Translations under genes and position numbers: made by a program
Shown here: positions 45,081-55,516 of the stretch, one piece after another
How positions within the stretch are numbered: position 1 is the stretch's first letter
Layout of the letters: each line of letters opens with the position of its first letter
The notes under the pieces: generated by a model
What the model was told of the DNA's origin: nothing
The model's database searches: none
Seen by the model: the letters and a program-made list of their open reading frames with translations, nothing else
NCBI GenBank assembly: GCA_905221605.1
Contig: CAJNDS010000628.1
Coordinates: 1 to 64,000, forward strand
Direction: 5' to 3'
Source: Symbiodinium natans
Lineage: Eukaryota; Sar; Dinophyceae; Suessiales; Symbiodiniaceae
DNA: 64,000 nucleotides

Positions 45081-45216
45081 CAGGTTTAGGGTTTAGGGTT
45101 TCTTGCTTAGGGTTTAGGGTTTAGGGTTTAGGATTTAGGGTTTAGGGTTTAGGATTTAGGGTTTAGGGTTTAGGGTTTAGGGTTTAAAGTTTAGGGTTTA
45201 GGGTTTAGGGTTTAGG
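45081..45216 (+). repeat. TTTAGGG array
   Basis: About 18 heptamers; another array lies at 45390-45448. The gap 45217-45390 holds C15 and unique DNA without a clear exon. Confidence 0.85.
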
Positions 45217-45480
45217 CTATGCCCCCAATAGTAGGATCCCTTAAAACAAGGCCCCCAATAAGGTAACCCCCCCCCCCCCCTTCACAATATCGTAAACGTC
45301 CATATCTTTGTTTTGTTCATGGACTATGCTACCATTCTGCACTGCACTACGCATCAAAGAATGCCCTCTGTTTCGTGCCGAGGTTTCTTGGGGTTTAGGG
45401 TTTAGGGTTTAGGGTTTAGGGTTTAGGGTTTAGGGTTTAGGGTTTAGGGGAATCCCTTAAACCCTGACCTGCACATCCAG

Positions 45481-46067
45481 GTAGCGGGCTGGTATGATTG
45501 CCCCTATCGTGTGGACAACGCGTTCAAGGACTACCGTGTTTTTCCATGAAACCCTAAACCCTACACCCTAAACCCTTAGGGCTTCGTGTTGTCCACCTCG
45601 CAGTACGTGGACTTAGATACTAACAACCACGCTGACTAGGTCCTTTCTTGTTACCTAGGTGGTCCATGATAGTACTACAAGCGGAGCCTCTGGCAAAGCC
45701 CCAAACCCTACACGGCCTGAGACAGGGTCCAGAAAGAAAAACAGGAAGAGCATCGATGCTGAGCTAGATGCTCGTAAGCAGAACATGGTTTGAGGGTGTG
45801 TAGGGTTCAGATTTTGGACAGCGGGAGGTGCTCATGCCCTCATACTGCCTGCAGTCTGGCGCGTGCATGCGCTTGCTGTCTGAAAGCAAGTTTGCCATGA
45901 AAGAGGCGTAAGGAATTTGATCGACCCTCAGCCCATACACCAGCTAGCCCTTGGTTTCTTTTCTTCCTAGAGAGGCACCTTTGCAAAGAAATGAATTACA
46001 CAAATCCCCTATGCAACTTAGCAGCTATGATTTTAGTCCAGGGCATTGGGACCCGGGGACCAAATGA
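45481..46067 (+). CDS. Multi-exon gene, unknown protein (5' end unknown)
   Basis: Exons: 45481-45537 after CATCCAG (VAGWYDCPYRVDNAFKDYR); 45604-~45633 (YVDLDTNNHAD); 45659-45787 (STTSGASGKAPNPTRPETGS, RKKNRKSIDAELDARKQNM); 45811-45906 (FGQREVLMPSYCLQSGACMR, LLSESKFAMKE) with donor GTAAGG; 45971-46067 (EAPLQRNELHKSPMQLSSYD, FSPGHWDPGTK, TGA). Joins 45537|45604 and 45906|45971 are GT-AG and phase-exact, with introns of 66 and 64 bp. Those at 45634-45658 and 45788-45810 are unresolved (gaps of only ~25 bp). The basic stretch RKKNRK could be a nuclear signal. No family recognised. Confidence 0.6.
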
Positions 46068-46085
46068 ACTCTTGAGGCTTCATTT

Positions 46086-46227
46086 CCAGGATGGGCTATT
46101 AGGCCCTATGTTTAGGGTTTAGGGTTTAGGGCTGCTTAGGGTTTAGGGTTTAAGGCCCCAGGATCCCCATAATCAACCCTATAAAGGGCCATTTTAAGCG
46201 GTTGCAGGGTATAATGGCCCGTCCTGG
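46086..46227. mobile_element. Introner-like insert, family G
   Basis: CCAGGATGGGCTATTAGGCC at the left, and right end reverse CCAGGACGGGCCATTATACC: ~20-bp inverted ends around TTTAGGG and CCCCATAATCAACCCTAT. Begins ~20 bp after the stop of the preceding gene. A left-end copy is at 47710 (CCAGGACGGGCTATTGTACC). Confidence 0.7.
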
Positions 46228-46312
46228 TTACCCTTGTTTAGGTACAAGGTTTCTCTAGGTAGGCTCTAAGGCTTAGGGACTTCGGGTTGTGGGTTGGGGG
46301 TTTCGGGTGGAG

Positions 46313-47628
46313 TATCTACAGTGAAGTGCTCACGGTGGAGGGACGAAGGTTGATTTTTTTGCAGGATTTGCGAGGGGTTTAAGGGTTGGGCTGAACCCTA
46401 AACCATAAACCCTAAACCCTAAGCCCGAAACCCGAAACCCGAAACCCGAAACCCTAAACCCTAAACCCTAAACCCTAAACCTATTCGTTTGTAGGGGATA
46501 AGGTGGTAGGTCACGGCATGGCCCTGTGGGGGAGCGGCAGGATCACTTCGAGCAGAAGAATGTGGTGCGGAAAGACACTTGGAATTCCAAACCTGGCTTT
46601 GGCGCCGTTACTACTGCTTGCTTAAGAGCCCCTGAAAAAACAAAGAAGCAATAATCCCTATATTACCCTTATACGCAAGAGTGTTGTTATTTTCTCCGGA
46701 GTTCTTAAGCAATTCGTAGGCTACTGTAGGGTGCAGGGTTGTGTGCTTGGGGGTTTAGGGTCTAGTTTGGGCTCTACATGGAAGCTCGTTTGACATGGTC
46801 TACGTAATATCCCCTTGAAGCCCTATCATAATCGCCATAACCCACCTTACTTGCCATACCTGCGGAGTCAAACGGGCGGGGTTTGGGGTTTAGGCCTTGG
46901 GTTGACCGAACCCGTCCTAAAGCCAAGCCCAGAGGGTCCTTGATCCTGCTGTCTACACCGACTTCGATCCCTTAGGGTTTAGGGTTTAGGGTTTAGGGTT
47001 TAGGGTTTAGGGGTTAGGGGTTAGGGGTTAGGGGTTTAGGGCCTAGGTTTTAGGGTTTAGGGTTTAGGGGTAGATGGGGCTTAGGGGCCCGAAGCACTAA
47101 AGCATCGAGTGCCCAGGAACCTCAATGCAGCGAAGAGTTTCCCACACATCGGCCGTGGTTCACCCTTCAGTCGCGCCGGGGGCCTGGCTGTTGAACGCGC
47201 GGCCTTTGTTCGATTTAGGCTTCATTGTTCAGGGTTTAGGTTGCAGAGTTGAGGCAGTTAGGGTTTAGGGTTTAGGGTTAGGGGTTAGGGGTTAGGGGTT
47301 TAGGGTTTAGGGTTTAGAGTTTACGGTTTAGGGTTTTTGGGACCCTCCTGGGACCCCACGTCCTGGAACCTGCCTGGGACCCTACGAGTCCTCCACCACA
47401 GGTCAGAGCCTAGAAGCATATAGAAGATGGAGCCGGAGCAGCGAGCAAGTTGAGAGAAGAACTACAAGGATTCCCCCCGTTGTTCGGGGGGGGTTCAGGG
47501 TTTAGGGTTTAGGGTTTAGGGTCTAGGGTCTAGGGTTTAGGGTTGAGGGTTTAGGCGAGGAAGACCCTAAGATGGAATGGCTTCGGTTGGGGCGTGGGGC
47601 TACTAAGCGAGGCAAGCGCGCGTGCTAA
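46313..47628 (+). CDS. Multi-exon gene, unknown protein
   Basis: Exons: 46313-46376 (IYSEVLTVEGRRLIFLQDLR), ~46495-46609 (DKVVGHGMALWGSGRITSSR, RMWCGKTLGIPNLALAPL) running up to a family-D insert, 46933-~46973 (RVLDPAVYTDFDP), 47117-~47225 (NLNAAKSFPHIGRGSPFSRA, GGLAVERAAFVRFRLHC), 47402-~47490 (SLEAYRRWSRSSEQVERRTT, RIPPVVRG), 47560-47628 (EDPKMEWLRLGRGATKRGKR, AC, TAA). The basic C-terminus and Arg/Trp-rich segment are notable. No family recognised. The start is unknown, and phases between the first two exons do not match as drawn. Confidence 0.55.
46611..46719. mobile_element. Introner-like insert, family D
   Basis: CTACTGCTTGCTTAAGAGCC ... AGTTCTTAAGCAATTCGTAG. Inverted ends as in 40405-40529. 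Interrupts open coding sequence exactly at its left edge. Confidence 0.7.
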
Positions 47629-47654
47629 ACCCTAACCCTGAACCTGAAACCGGC

Positions 47655-48452
47655 AATGAAGAATCACAAAGAAGCGCGATCCCCCCCAAGCATACACTGA
47701 TGCACACCTCCAGGACGGGCTATTGTACCCCATAACCCCTCAACACGGCCCTCTTTTTTAGGGTTGATTATGGGGATGATGGGGCCCTAAACCCTCAACC
47801 CTAAACCCTAAACCTTACACCCTAAGCCCTAAACCCTAAGCCCTGAACCCTAGACCCTAGACCCTAGACCCTAGACCCTAGACCCTAGACCCTAGACCCT
47901 AGACCCTAAACCCTAAACCCTAAACCCTAAACCCTAAACCCTAAACCCTAAACTAAACCCTAATCCCTACACCCTAAACTCGAAGCCCATCCTGGCTTAA
48001 ACCCTAAACTCGCAACGCCAAGGCGAGGCTCTTCTGAGTGCCGGGGCATTGAAAAGGATGCCGCGCAGCTGATTTAGGGTTGAGGGTTTAGGGGTTAGGG
48101 GTTAGGGTTTAGGGTTTAGGATTTCGGGCTAGTTTTCCGGACAGTTAGGGTTTAGCGAGTTAGGGGCATATCGATTTGTTCTTGTCTTTTTCTTTGGAGC
48201 GCAGCTTGGGGGACAAGGGGCATAGGATTTGTACCTTGGGCCCTTACAGAAGGTGGCAGTTTCCCAGTGGTGTTTAGGGTTCAGGGTTCAGGGTTCAGGG
48301 TTCAGGGTTTAGGGTTTAGGGTTCAGGGTTCAGGGTTTCGGGTTTAGGGTGGAAAGTTCCAAGTGGGTCTGCGTATACAAACTTGGCCCCAGCGCATCCC
48401 AGAGCCTCCAAGGCCATGCCCTGACACAACGAGGCCTTCACTTGGCAGCTGA
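47655..48452 (+). CDS. Multi-exon gene, unknown protein
   Basis: Exons: ~47648-47710 (GNEESQRSAIPPKHTLMHTS) up to a family-G left end; 48023-48070 (EALLSAGALKRMPRS) ending at a GA donor that is part of GATTTAGGG; 48205-48269 (DKGHRICTLGPYRRWQFPSG); 48357-48452 (FQVGLRIQTWPQRIPEPPRP, CPDTTRPSLGS, TGA). Pro/Arg-rich C-terminus. The final TGA could instead be a GA donor (AGCT|GAACAC). No family recognised. Confidence 0.45.
47825..47955 (-). repeat. CCCTAGA/CCCTAAA array
   Basis: Ten CCCTAGA then eight CCCTAAA heptamers with a sharp switch, as at 16922-17095. Confidence 0.9.
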
Positions 48453-48634
48453 ACACCCGCAATAAAACCCTGAGCCTTAAACCAGAAACCCGAAACCCTA
48501 TACCCTAAGCCCTAAACCCCAGACCCTAAACCCTAAACCCTAAACCCTAAACCCTAGACCCTAGACCCTAGACCCTAAACCCTAAACCCTAAACCCTAAA
48601 CACTTGCCGCCTTAGAAGCTCCAACCCGAAACCC

Positions 48635-50754
48635 ATGGGTAGCGCGACCAAGTCCAAAGCTCGGGCCAAAGCAGCCCTGAAGGGCTCCATGGGAATGTCG
48701 GCCTCCGTCCTCACTCAGTCCCCAAAGATGGTTAGGGTTTAGGGTTTAGGGTTTAGGGTTTAGGGTTTAGGGTTTAGGGTTTAGGGTTTAGGGTTTAGGG
48801 TTTAGGGTTTAGGGTTTAGGGTTTAGGGTTTAGGGTTTAGGGCTTCGGGTTTAGGGTTTAGAAGGTTTAGGGTTTAGGGTGTTTAAATCCTGTATAAACT
48901 CAGAAAGCCCTCAGCAAAGCCTCTGCAAACTCTCTGCTCGTAACTTTTTGAGGTTCCGGTTTAGCACCCCCTCAGGTGGTCTGGCCTCTATGTGTTCATG
49001 GATGGCACACTGGGATTCACCAAAACAGCCCCTGTGGCTTTTTGCGGAAACTACTCCTGCTTTCAGGCCAGGCCGAAGCGCCAAAAACCCTAAGCCTTTA
49101 CAAGCCCTCGATCCTCATTACCCCCAAACCCTGAACCCTATTCCTAAACCGAAACCCTAAATCCCTAACCCTAAACCCTAAACCCAAAACCCTAAAACCT
49201 AAACCGTGGAGGTGCTCCATAGCGCGTTTTGTTTTTATACCGTGGTCACACCTTATGTTTGTTGTATTTCGGCTGGATTTCTGCCTTATGTTTCTCCCAC
49301 TTATGGGGGGATTTGTGCCTTATTTCTCGGAGGACTTATGCCTCATTTCTCAGGAGATTCATCCTTATCTCGGAGGTGTGCGCTGTGTTTCTTGCAGGAT
49401 CTTTGATTTATGCCTTACTTAAGAGGAAGTGGCACAAGTCCTCCAAGAAATAAGACGTACATCCTCCGCGAAACAAGATAAATCCACCGAGAAGCAAGGC
49501 ATAATCTGCCAGAAATAGGGCATAGATCCTCCAAAAAATAAGGCATTAATCCTCTCAGGAATAAGGCAGACTTGGCCCCAACTACCAAGCAGAACCTAGC
49601 AGGAGATAGAAACATGATAGAGCCCTAAACCCTAAACCCTAAACCCTAAACCCTAAACCCTAAACCCTAAACCCTAAACCCTAAACCCTAAACCCCACTC
49701 CCCCAAAAAAGCAAGAGACACGAAGCCGCAGCCTCCCCCCCCTCCCCCCCGGAGTCGCAGGAACCTTAGGGTCCGAGGTGCCCACAAAAGAGCAGTTTTG
49801 GGGTTTAGGGTTTAGGGTTTAGGGTTTAGGGTTGAGGGTTGAGGGTTGAGGGTTTAGGGTTTAGAGTTGAGGGTTTAGGGTTGCGGGTTTAAAGGTTGAG
49901 GGTTTTTTGGGTTTAGGGTTGAGGGTTGAGGGTCTGGGGTTAATTGTCTCAGCATGCTCCTTGACGGTTTAGGGTTTAGGGTTCGGGGTTTGGTTTACGG
50001 TGTGGGGTGTATGAATTAGTGCTCAAGTTAAGTGTGGGGTTTAGGGTTTTAGGGTTTAGGATTTGAGATTTCGGCCGGAAGTCCCTGAATTCTGCTTCGT
50101 CCAGTAGGTGCGCACTGCCTGTAGGACTCAGGTTCTTGACAGAAACCCGAAACCCCAAACCCCAGACCCCAAACCCCAGACCCCAGACTCCAAACCCTAA
50201 ACCCTAAACCCCAAACCCTAAACCCGAAACCCTAAACCCCAAACCCTAAACCCTAAACCCTAGCCTGCCACCAGGGCGTCGTCGCAGCAGACATCTCCTT
50301 ACCTGTCGTCAGCCGCGAATGCCGCGAGGCGCGAGTGCCTAAATGCTTAAAATCACATCTTCGCGTGGGCATGCTCCTGTTAATTCTGCCTCTAGGCCCT
50401 CAGTATCAAGCTTGTAGTAAGGACCCTTTAACCCGGAACCTTAGACCCAAAGCTCCCTCAAAGAAGGGACTTTCTTCTAACTGGTATATAGGGGTCGGAG
50501 TAATTTCTAATGGTCTTCCCTTATGGCCACTTTGTATTATACCAGAATCATACTATAATAGCCCCCAGAACCCTATTCTAATTCTGAAGGCCCCTAAACC
50601 CTCAGCCCTCAACCCTCAATCCTCAGCCCTCAACCGTCAACCCTCAATCCTCAACCCTCAACCCTAACCGAACCTTCAGGCGTTTCGCGCACTTCAGCAG
50701 CAGCTGCAGGCGTCTGCCTATAGCTTCACCATCAGCAGTGGTAGCTTGACCTGA
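48635..50754 (+). CDS. Multi-exon gene, unknown protein (MGSATKSK... start)
   Basis: ATG 48635 opens MGSATKSKARAKAALKGSMG, then ..SVLTQSPKM, to 48730, ending at GTTAGGG, where a TTTAGGG array supplies the donor. Later exons: 48976-~49092 (SGLYVFMDGTLGFTKTAPVA, FCGNYSCFQARPKRQ), ~49710-49797 (Pro-rich), 50275-~50470 (VVAADISLPVVSRECREARV, PKCLKSHLRVGMLLLILPLG), 50680-50754 (AFRALQQQLQASAYSFTISS, GSLT, TGA). A membrane-like segment VGMLLLILPL is visible. One transcript is assumed from strand and order; alternatively the MGS exon starts one gene and 50275-50754 belongs to another. No family recognised. Confidence 0.5.
48730..48845 (+). repeat. TTTAGGG array
   Basis: About 16 perfect heptamers starting at the exon edge (ATG|GTTAGGG). 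Confidence 0.9.
49264..49600. repeat. Large imperfect inverted repeat of ~22-bp subunits
   Basis: Left arm 49264-49425 has direct copies of GGATTTGTGCCTTATTTCTC-like subunits. Right arm 49437-49600 has the reverse complement (GAGAAATAAGGCATAAATCC-like). Each arm carries six or seven diverged subunits, so the whole can fold into a long cruciform or RNA hairpin. No gene. Confidence 0.75.
49622..49695 (-). repeat. CCCTAAA array
   Basis: Ten heptamers; paired with TTTAGGG/TTGAGGG at 49800-49930 across a Pro-rich exon-like stretch (49705-49797). Confidence 0.85.
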
Positions 50755-51129
50755 GGATGTGGTTTGGGGTTGAGGGTTCGGGGTTTAGGGGTTAGGGGTT
50801 TAGGGGTTAGGGTTCAGGGTTTAGGGCTGTTGAATTCGAATAGGGTCAGGGTTTTCGTGGTTCAGTTTCTATAGGACTCCGAGTTGATATGCTTTAGGGT
50901 TTGTTGTGTCAAGGGGTTCAGGAAGGGATGAAGGTTGGTATGATTCAATGCTTGCGGACTAAGGGGGTTAGGGATTTTTGGGTTGAGGGCGGGGGAGGCT
51001 TGACAGGATCATTTCGGGTTTAGGGTTTAGGGGCCAAGGGTTCAGGTTTTCGTGAAGAAGGGTCCGATTGTTAAGAAGGCTTGAGGGTAAGAGCCCGCAT
51101 CATTGTTCCTTCCATTTTGTTGTTTCTGT

Positions 51130-51385
51130 TTTTGTCTTATCTCTCCTCTCTCTCTCTCTCTCTGTGTCTCTTCCTTTGTTGTTTCATATTTTCCTCCTCC
51201 GTGTGATCTCTCTCCATGAAATAAAAATGTGTATGTATGTATGTATGTATGTATGTATGTATGTATGTATGTATGTATGTATGTATGTATGTATGTATGT
51301 ATGTATGTATGTATGTATGTATGTATGTATGTATGTATGTATATATGTATGTATATATGTATATATATATATATATATTCATACA
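51130..51385. repeat. CT-rich and (GTAT)n microsatellite
   Basis: CTCTCTCTCT near 51150, then about 30 copies of GTAT with a final TATATA. Met-Tyr-Val-Cys and His-Thr-Tyr-Ile frames are artefacts. Confidence 0.9.
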
Positions 51386-51602
51386 TGTGTATATTCACAT
51401 ATGATATGTCGTTGCCCCAGTGTGTTGGCAACGGCCTTTCCAGATGTTTTTTTTGCCACCCAGCTCATCCTCAACCTCTAAACCCTATAAACCCAAACCC
51501 CAGACCCCAAACCCCAAACCCTAAACCTGAAACCCAAAACCCTAAACCCTGATCCCTAAACCCTAGCCCTAAACCCTAAATCCCAAACCCTAACCCGTCA
51601 AG

Positions 51603-54600
51603 CCGAATGCTGAGATAATTCTGCGGTCTTCGTGGTCAGCCACCAGAGCCGAGGCAAGACTGGGCTCTTGGAGGGTTTAGGGTTAAAACCCTAAACCCTA
51701 AACCCTAAACCCTAAACCCTAAACCCTAAACCCTAAACCCTAAACCCTAAACCCTAAACCCTAAACCCTAAACCCTAAACCCTAACCCTAAACCCTAAAC
51801 CCTGAGGAAGCTTTTTGTTTGGCCTTGGGTGTTGGGGCTGAGGGGCTGAGTCCTTGGGGTCCACATGGCCTGGTTTCAGGTGAGTCTTTTTGGAGGGGTT
51901 TAGGGTTTAGGGTTTAGGGTTTAGGGTTTAGGGTTAAGGGTTAAGGGTTTAGGGATTCTAGTTTTTGTTGGAGGGGTTTAGGTTCCAGAGTTTACAGGAT
52001 TTAGGGTTTAGGGTTTAGGGGTTCTAGGGTTTAGAGGGTCTAGGGTTTGGGGTTTAGGGATTCGAGGGTTTACAGGCCTTAGGGTTTGGGTTTGAGGGTT
52101 TAGGGATTCTAGATCCTGAATCCTGTCATTGCAGGGTGACCAGCGGAAGGACCTGAGCATGGCTCAGGAGGAACTGGAACTACGCACCGCCATGGGCCGC
52201 TTTCCTGGGCGGCCGAGCTAATGGAAAGTGCAAGGACACTCTGGTGCACACGCTGGGCGAGAGCAAGGGATGGGAAGAAGAGCGGTTTCCCTAAACCCTA
52301 AACCCTAAACCCTAAACCCTAAACCCTAAACCCTAAACCCTAACCCCAAACCCCAAACCCCAAATCCTAAACCCTAAACCCTAAGCCCTGAACCCTAAAC
52401 CCTGAAGTGGCAAAGGCCAGCCCAGCAGGAGCCCCTGTGGCCTAGTCAGCTGTGTGCTGTATGGGGCACCAAATCTTACAGAGTTCAGCGTTTAAGCTCC
52501 CTTAGGGTTTAGGGTTCGGGGTTTAGGGTTTAGGGTTTAGGGTTTAGGGTTTAGGGTTTAGGGTTTAGGGTTTTGGGTTTGGGTTTCCGGGGGTTCTCAG
52601 GTGATCAAGATGCTCTCGACTACTTGCTTCACATGTGGTTGAACTTTAAACTTTTTGGGTGTCCTTATTTAGTAGGAGTATTAAAGTTTAACGTCTTTCT
52701 CCCCTTGGTTATTGGAGAAGTAAGACTAGGAGGGTTATTCGGGTTTAGGGTTCAGGGTTCCGGGCTTGGGTGGAGGGCTCCGGACGCTGCACCAAGGAAG
52801 GAATGACCTATTTCGTGTATGTGGCGATTTTCGGTGATAACCTTCAATGTCTAAGGCAAAGCTTACGGTTTAGGGGTTAGTGTTTAGGGTTTAGGGTTCA
52901 TTGTTCATTGTTCATTGTTCAGGGTTTAGGGTTTTCAGTAAGTCCCCCCCCAAAAAAAAATGAAAAAAAAATAATAAGAACAAGAAAAAGAAAGAAGCAC
53001 AACGAGAACGGTTGAGTATGGTTTTGGTGCACCTGTTTCTCGCTCAAGGCCGTAGCGTCGCCCCTAAACCCCTAAACCCCTGAACCCCGAAACCCTTAGA
53101 CCCCTAAACCCCCAGACCCGTAAACCCCAACCCCCTAAACCCCTAAACCTCATATCAATCCCACACCCCTAAACCCCTAATTCCCTAAAGACCCTGATTA
53201 ATCCCAAGCCCCGAAACCCCTAAGAACTCTTATCAATCCCAAACCCCTAAACCCCTGAAGAAAACCTGATCAATCCCAAACTGCACCCTTTTTTTGCACC
53301 CTAAACCCTAAACCCTAAACCCTAAACCCTAAACCCTAAACCCTAAACCCTAAACCCTAAACCCTAAACCCTAAACCCTAAACCCCATGAGGCGGCACCA
53401 ACCACACCGGCTGGCTCATCGGCTCCTCCGGCTCCAGCAGCGCGCCTTTGAGCCGGGCCGAAGACTCGCCCCAGGTGGGGGGGGGGGGGGAGGGTTTAGG
53501 GTTTAGGGTTTAGGGTTTAGGGTTTAGGGTTTAGGGTTTGGGGTTTAGGGTTTAGGGTTTAGGATTTAGGGGTGTAATATAGGTGTCGGAATAATTACTA
53601 GTTGTATTCCCTCATGGTCCCTCAATAAGTCTACGATAATGTTCCGAAGGCCCCTATACTTTGGGAGGGCCCAGAGCTTAGAAGAGGGTGTCTAGAGGGG
53701 TTAGAGGAGGGACTCATGTGTCTGGATCATTTAGCATACCGGAGCCCCTGCAACCTACACCCGAAAATGTTCCGGGGTGTGCCCCTGAACCCTTACGAGG
53801 CTCCCCAAGATTTTGGTGCTTGAGTCCTCAGCAACCGAAGGTATGTAAACCCTAAACTCTGCACCCTAAACCCCAACCCCTAAGTCCTAACCCCTAAACC
53901 CCAAAACCCTCAACACTAAAACCTAAACGTCAACCCCTTAACCCTCAACCCCAAACCCAAACCCTAAACCCTAAAACCCTAAACCCTAAACCTAAACCGG
54001 GAAGGCAATCGTGCGCAGCACGGCCCGGGCATTGCTCCATCGATATGGTTCCTGGGATGCCACGCCGCTGCAGGCGAAGAGGGTTTTGGGGGCTTTAGCC
54101 CTAAACCCCAAACCCTAAGCCTAGCCCTAAACCCTGTTTAGTCGCCAAGTGTCTCGCTTCGGGACAGTCCGCATGACCGATAGCATAAACCCTAACCCCA
54201 AAACCTTACGGTCCAGCGTTTAAGATTCACATGGTACAGGGTTGGTGGCTTCGAGGTTCGGAGCGTGTTGATTTAAGTTTTGGGTCCTAGCCTTTTGGCC
54301 CATAGTGCCCCAGCAATTTGTGGCTTGGGTTTCAGATTTACGGGTTTCAGGGTTCAGGGTATAAGGTTTTAGGGTCTAGGGTTTAGGGTTAAGGGTTTAG
54401 GGTTTCGGGCTGAGCAGCAGTTGGTTGGTCGAGACGAGCAAGAGACTACTTCAGGGCCCATCGCAGTAGAGGTACCCGTGTAGACCCAGAACCACTTCAG
54501 ACCCTGGAACTTCAACCCAAGGTTTGAACAAAATCTTCACACACCGAAAACTTTCCCCAAGGGGACACAAGTTCGAGCATTCAGAAAAATGCCAGGAGCA

Positions 54601-55032
54601 GCAGAGGTTCCGCTTCCGCGCTGAAAATGTGTCACAGGAGCCGGTGCGGTTTGAGTCTGGATCCCCTAAATCCTAAGCCTTAAACCCTAATCCCGAAACC
54701 CTGAACCCTAACCTTGCCCTAAGCCCTAAGCCCTAAGCCCTAAGCCCTAAACCCCCTCATTTCGAAATCGTAGCTTCCATACGGATCCCTTCGAGGTTTC
54801 CGGTTTGGGATTGTCTATAGGGGCCTGTTGATGGAACTTGGGGGGCAGGGTTGTTTTAGGGTTTAGTAGGGTTGTAGCCATGCAATCAAGTGCCCCCAGA
54901 GCTGTTAGGCCTTAGGGGGATTTTAGGGTGTTGAAGTTTCAGGGGCGCCCGTCGACACCCGTTCGAACCTTCAGTCTGCATGTGGGAGATTCTCTGAGTT
55001 CTGGGCCCTTCTTGGGCAACCTACGTCCCTAA
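51603..55032 (+). CDS. Cluster of exons, one or more unknown genes
   Basis: Exons by reading: 51603-51674 (AEIILRSSWSATRAEARLGS), 51807-51879 with donor GTGAGT, 52135-~52283 (possible frameshift, see findings), 52408-52506 (EPLWPSQLCAVWGTKSYRVQ), 52601-~52640, 52776-52867 (CTKEGMTYFVYVAIFGDNLQ), ~53006-53062, ~53394-53472, ~53690-53840 with donor GTATGT (PENVPGCAPEPLRGSPRFWC), 54005-54082 (TARALLHRYGSWDATPLQAK), 54142-~54182, ~54231-54290, 54415-54471, 54562-~54664 (HKFEHSEKCQEQQRFRFRAE), ~54764-54822, 54943-55032 (PSTPVRTFSLHVGDSLSSGP, FLGNLRP, TAA). No family recognised. The number of genes is uncertain. Confidence 0.5.
51680..51805 (-). repeat. CCCTAAA array
   Basis: About 17 heptamers between exons 51603-51674 and 51807-51879; forms an inverted pair with the GGTTTAGGG at its left edge. 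Confidence 0.9.
52639..52691. mobile_element. Short inverted-repeat insert, family F
   Basis: TTGAACTTTAAAC ... TATTAAAGTTTAAC with the family core CTTTTTGGGTGTCCTTA. Coding-like sequence lies on both sides (DQDALDYLLHMW before, VFLPLVIGEVRLGG after), and the insert happens to keep the frame open. Confidence 0.6.
53283..53385 (-). repeat. CCCTAAA array
   Basis: About 13 heptamers upstream of the exon-like 53394-53472. The preceding 53060-53280 is a degenerate CCCCTAAAC region. Confidence 0.9.
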
Positions 55033-55133
55033 GCACTACGACCAACCCTAAGGCCTACTAAACCCTAAGACCAACCCTAACGCTCCAAACGAAAAAACCC
55101 TACAAAGCTCCGTGTTGTAACCGGATTTCCCAG

Positions 55134-55237
55134 ATGACCAGAGAATTGACAACCTCGCATGTCAAGGCTCATACAGCACAAGTTCCACCCCTAACAGCAA
55201 TGCTTTGAAGTGCGCAACTTCTGTTGCCGAAAGTTGA
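55134..55237 (+). CDS. Terminal exon, unknown protein
   Basis: TTTCCCAG acceptor, then DQRIDNLACQGSYSTSSTPN, SNALKCATSVAES and TGA at 55235-55237. Ser/Thr-rich C-terminus. About 100 bp after the previous stop; 5' exons not identified (or the 55030 TAA is not the true end of the preceding gene). A family-E insert starts ~12 bp downstream. Confidence 0.5.
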
Positions 55238-55248
55238 CTACATCTAAG

Positions 55249-55336
55249 AATAGTTTCATGGCCCCTTAGTATGGGCCCCTAAGGGGGGACCCCTTATATA
55301 CCGTATAGGGAGATTAAGGGCCCATGAAACTACCCT
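55249..55336. mobile_element. Introner-like insert, family E
   Basis: AATAGTTTCATGGCCCCTTA ... AGGGCCCATGAAACTACCCT: inverted ends, same family as 22418-22540. Confidence 0.65.
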
Positions 55337-55516
55337 TGGACTACACGGAATTTTGAATCGGCCTATGCCGTGGGCCGAACACACCGTAAACACCCCAAGC
55401 ACCCTAAGCCCTGAGGGCACTTCGTATGGTCCCTTACCCTTGTTTAAAGGGATCCGAAGTATGGGCCAGGAATATGTATATTGTATGTAAGGGTTGTATA
55501 GCAAGGGGCCCAAAAT

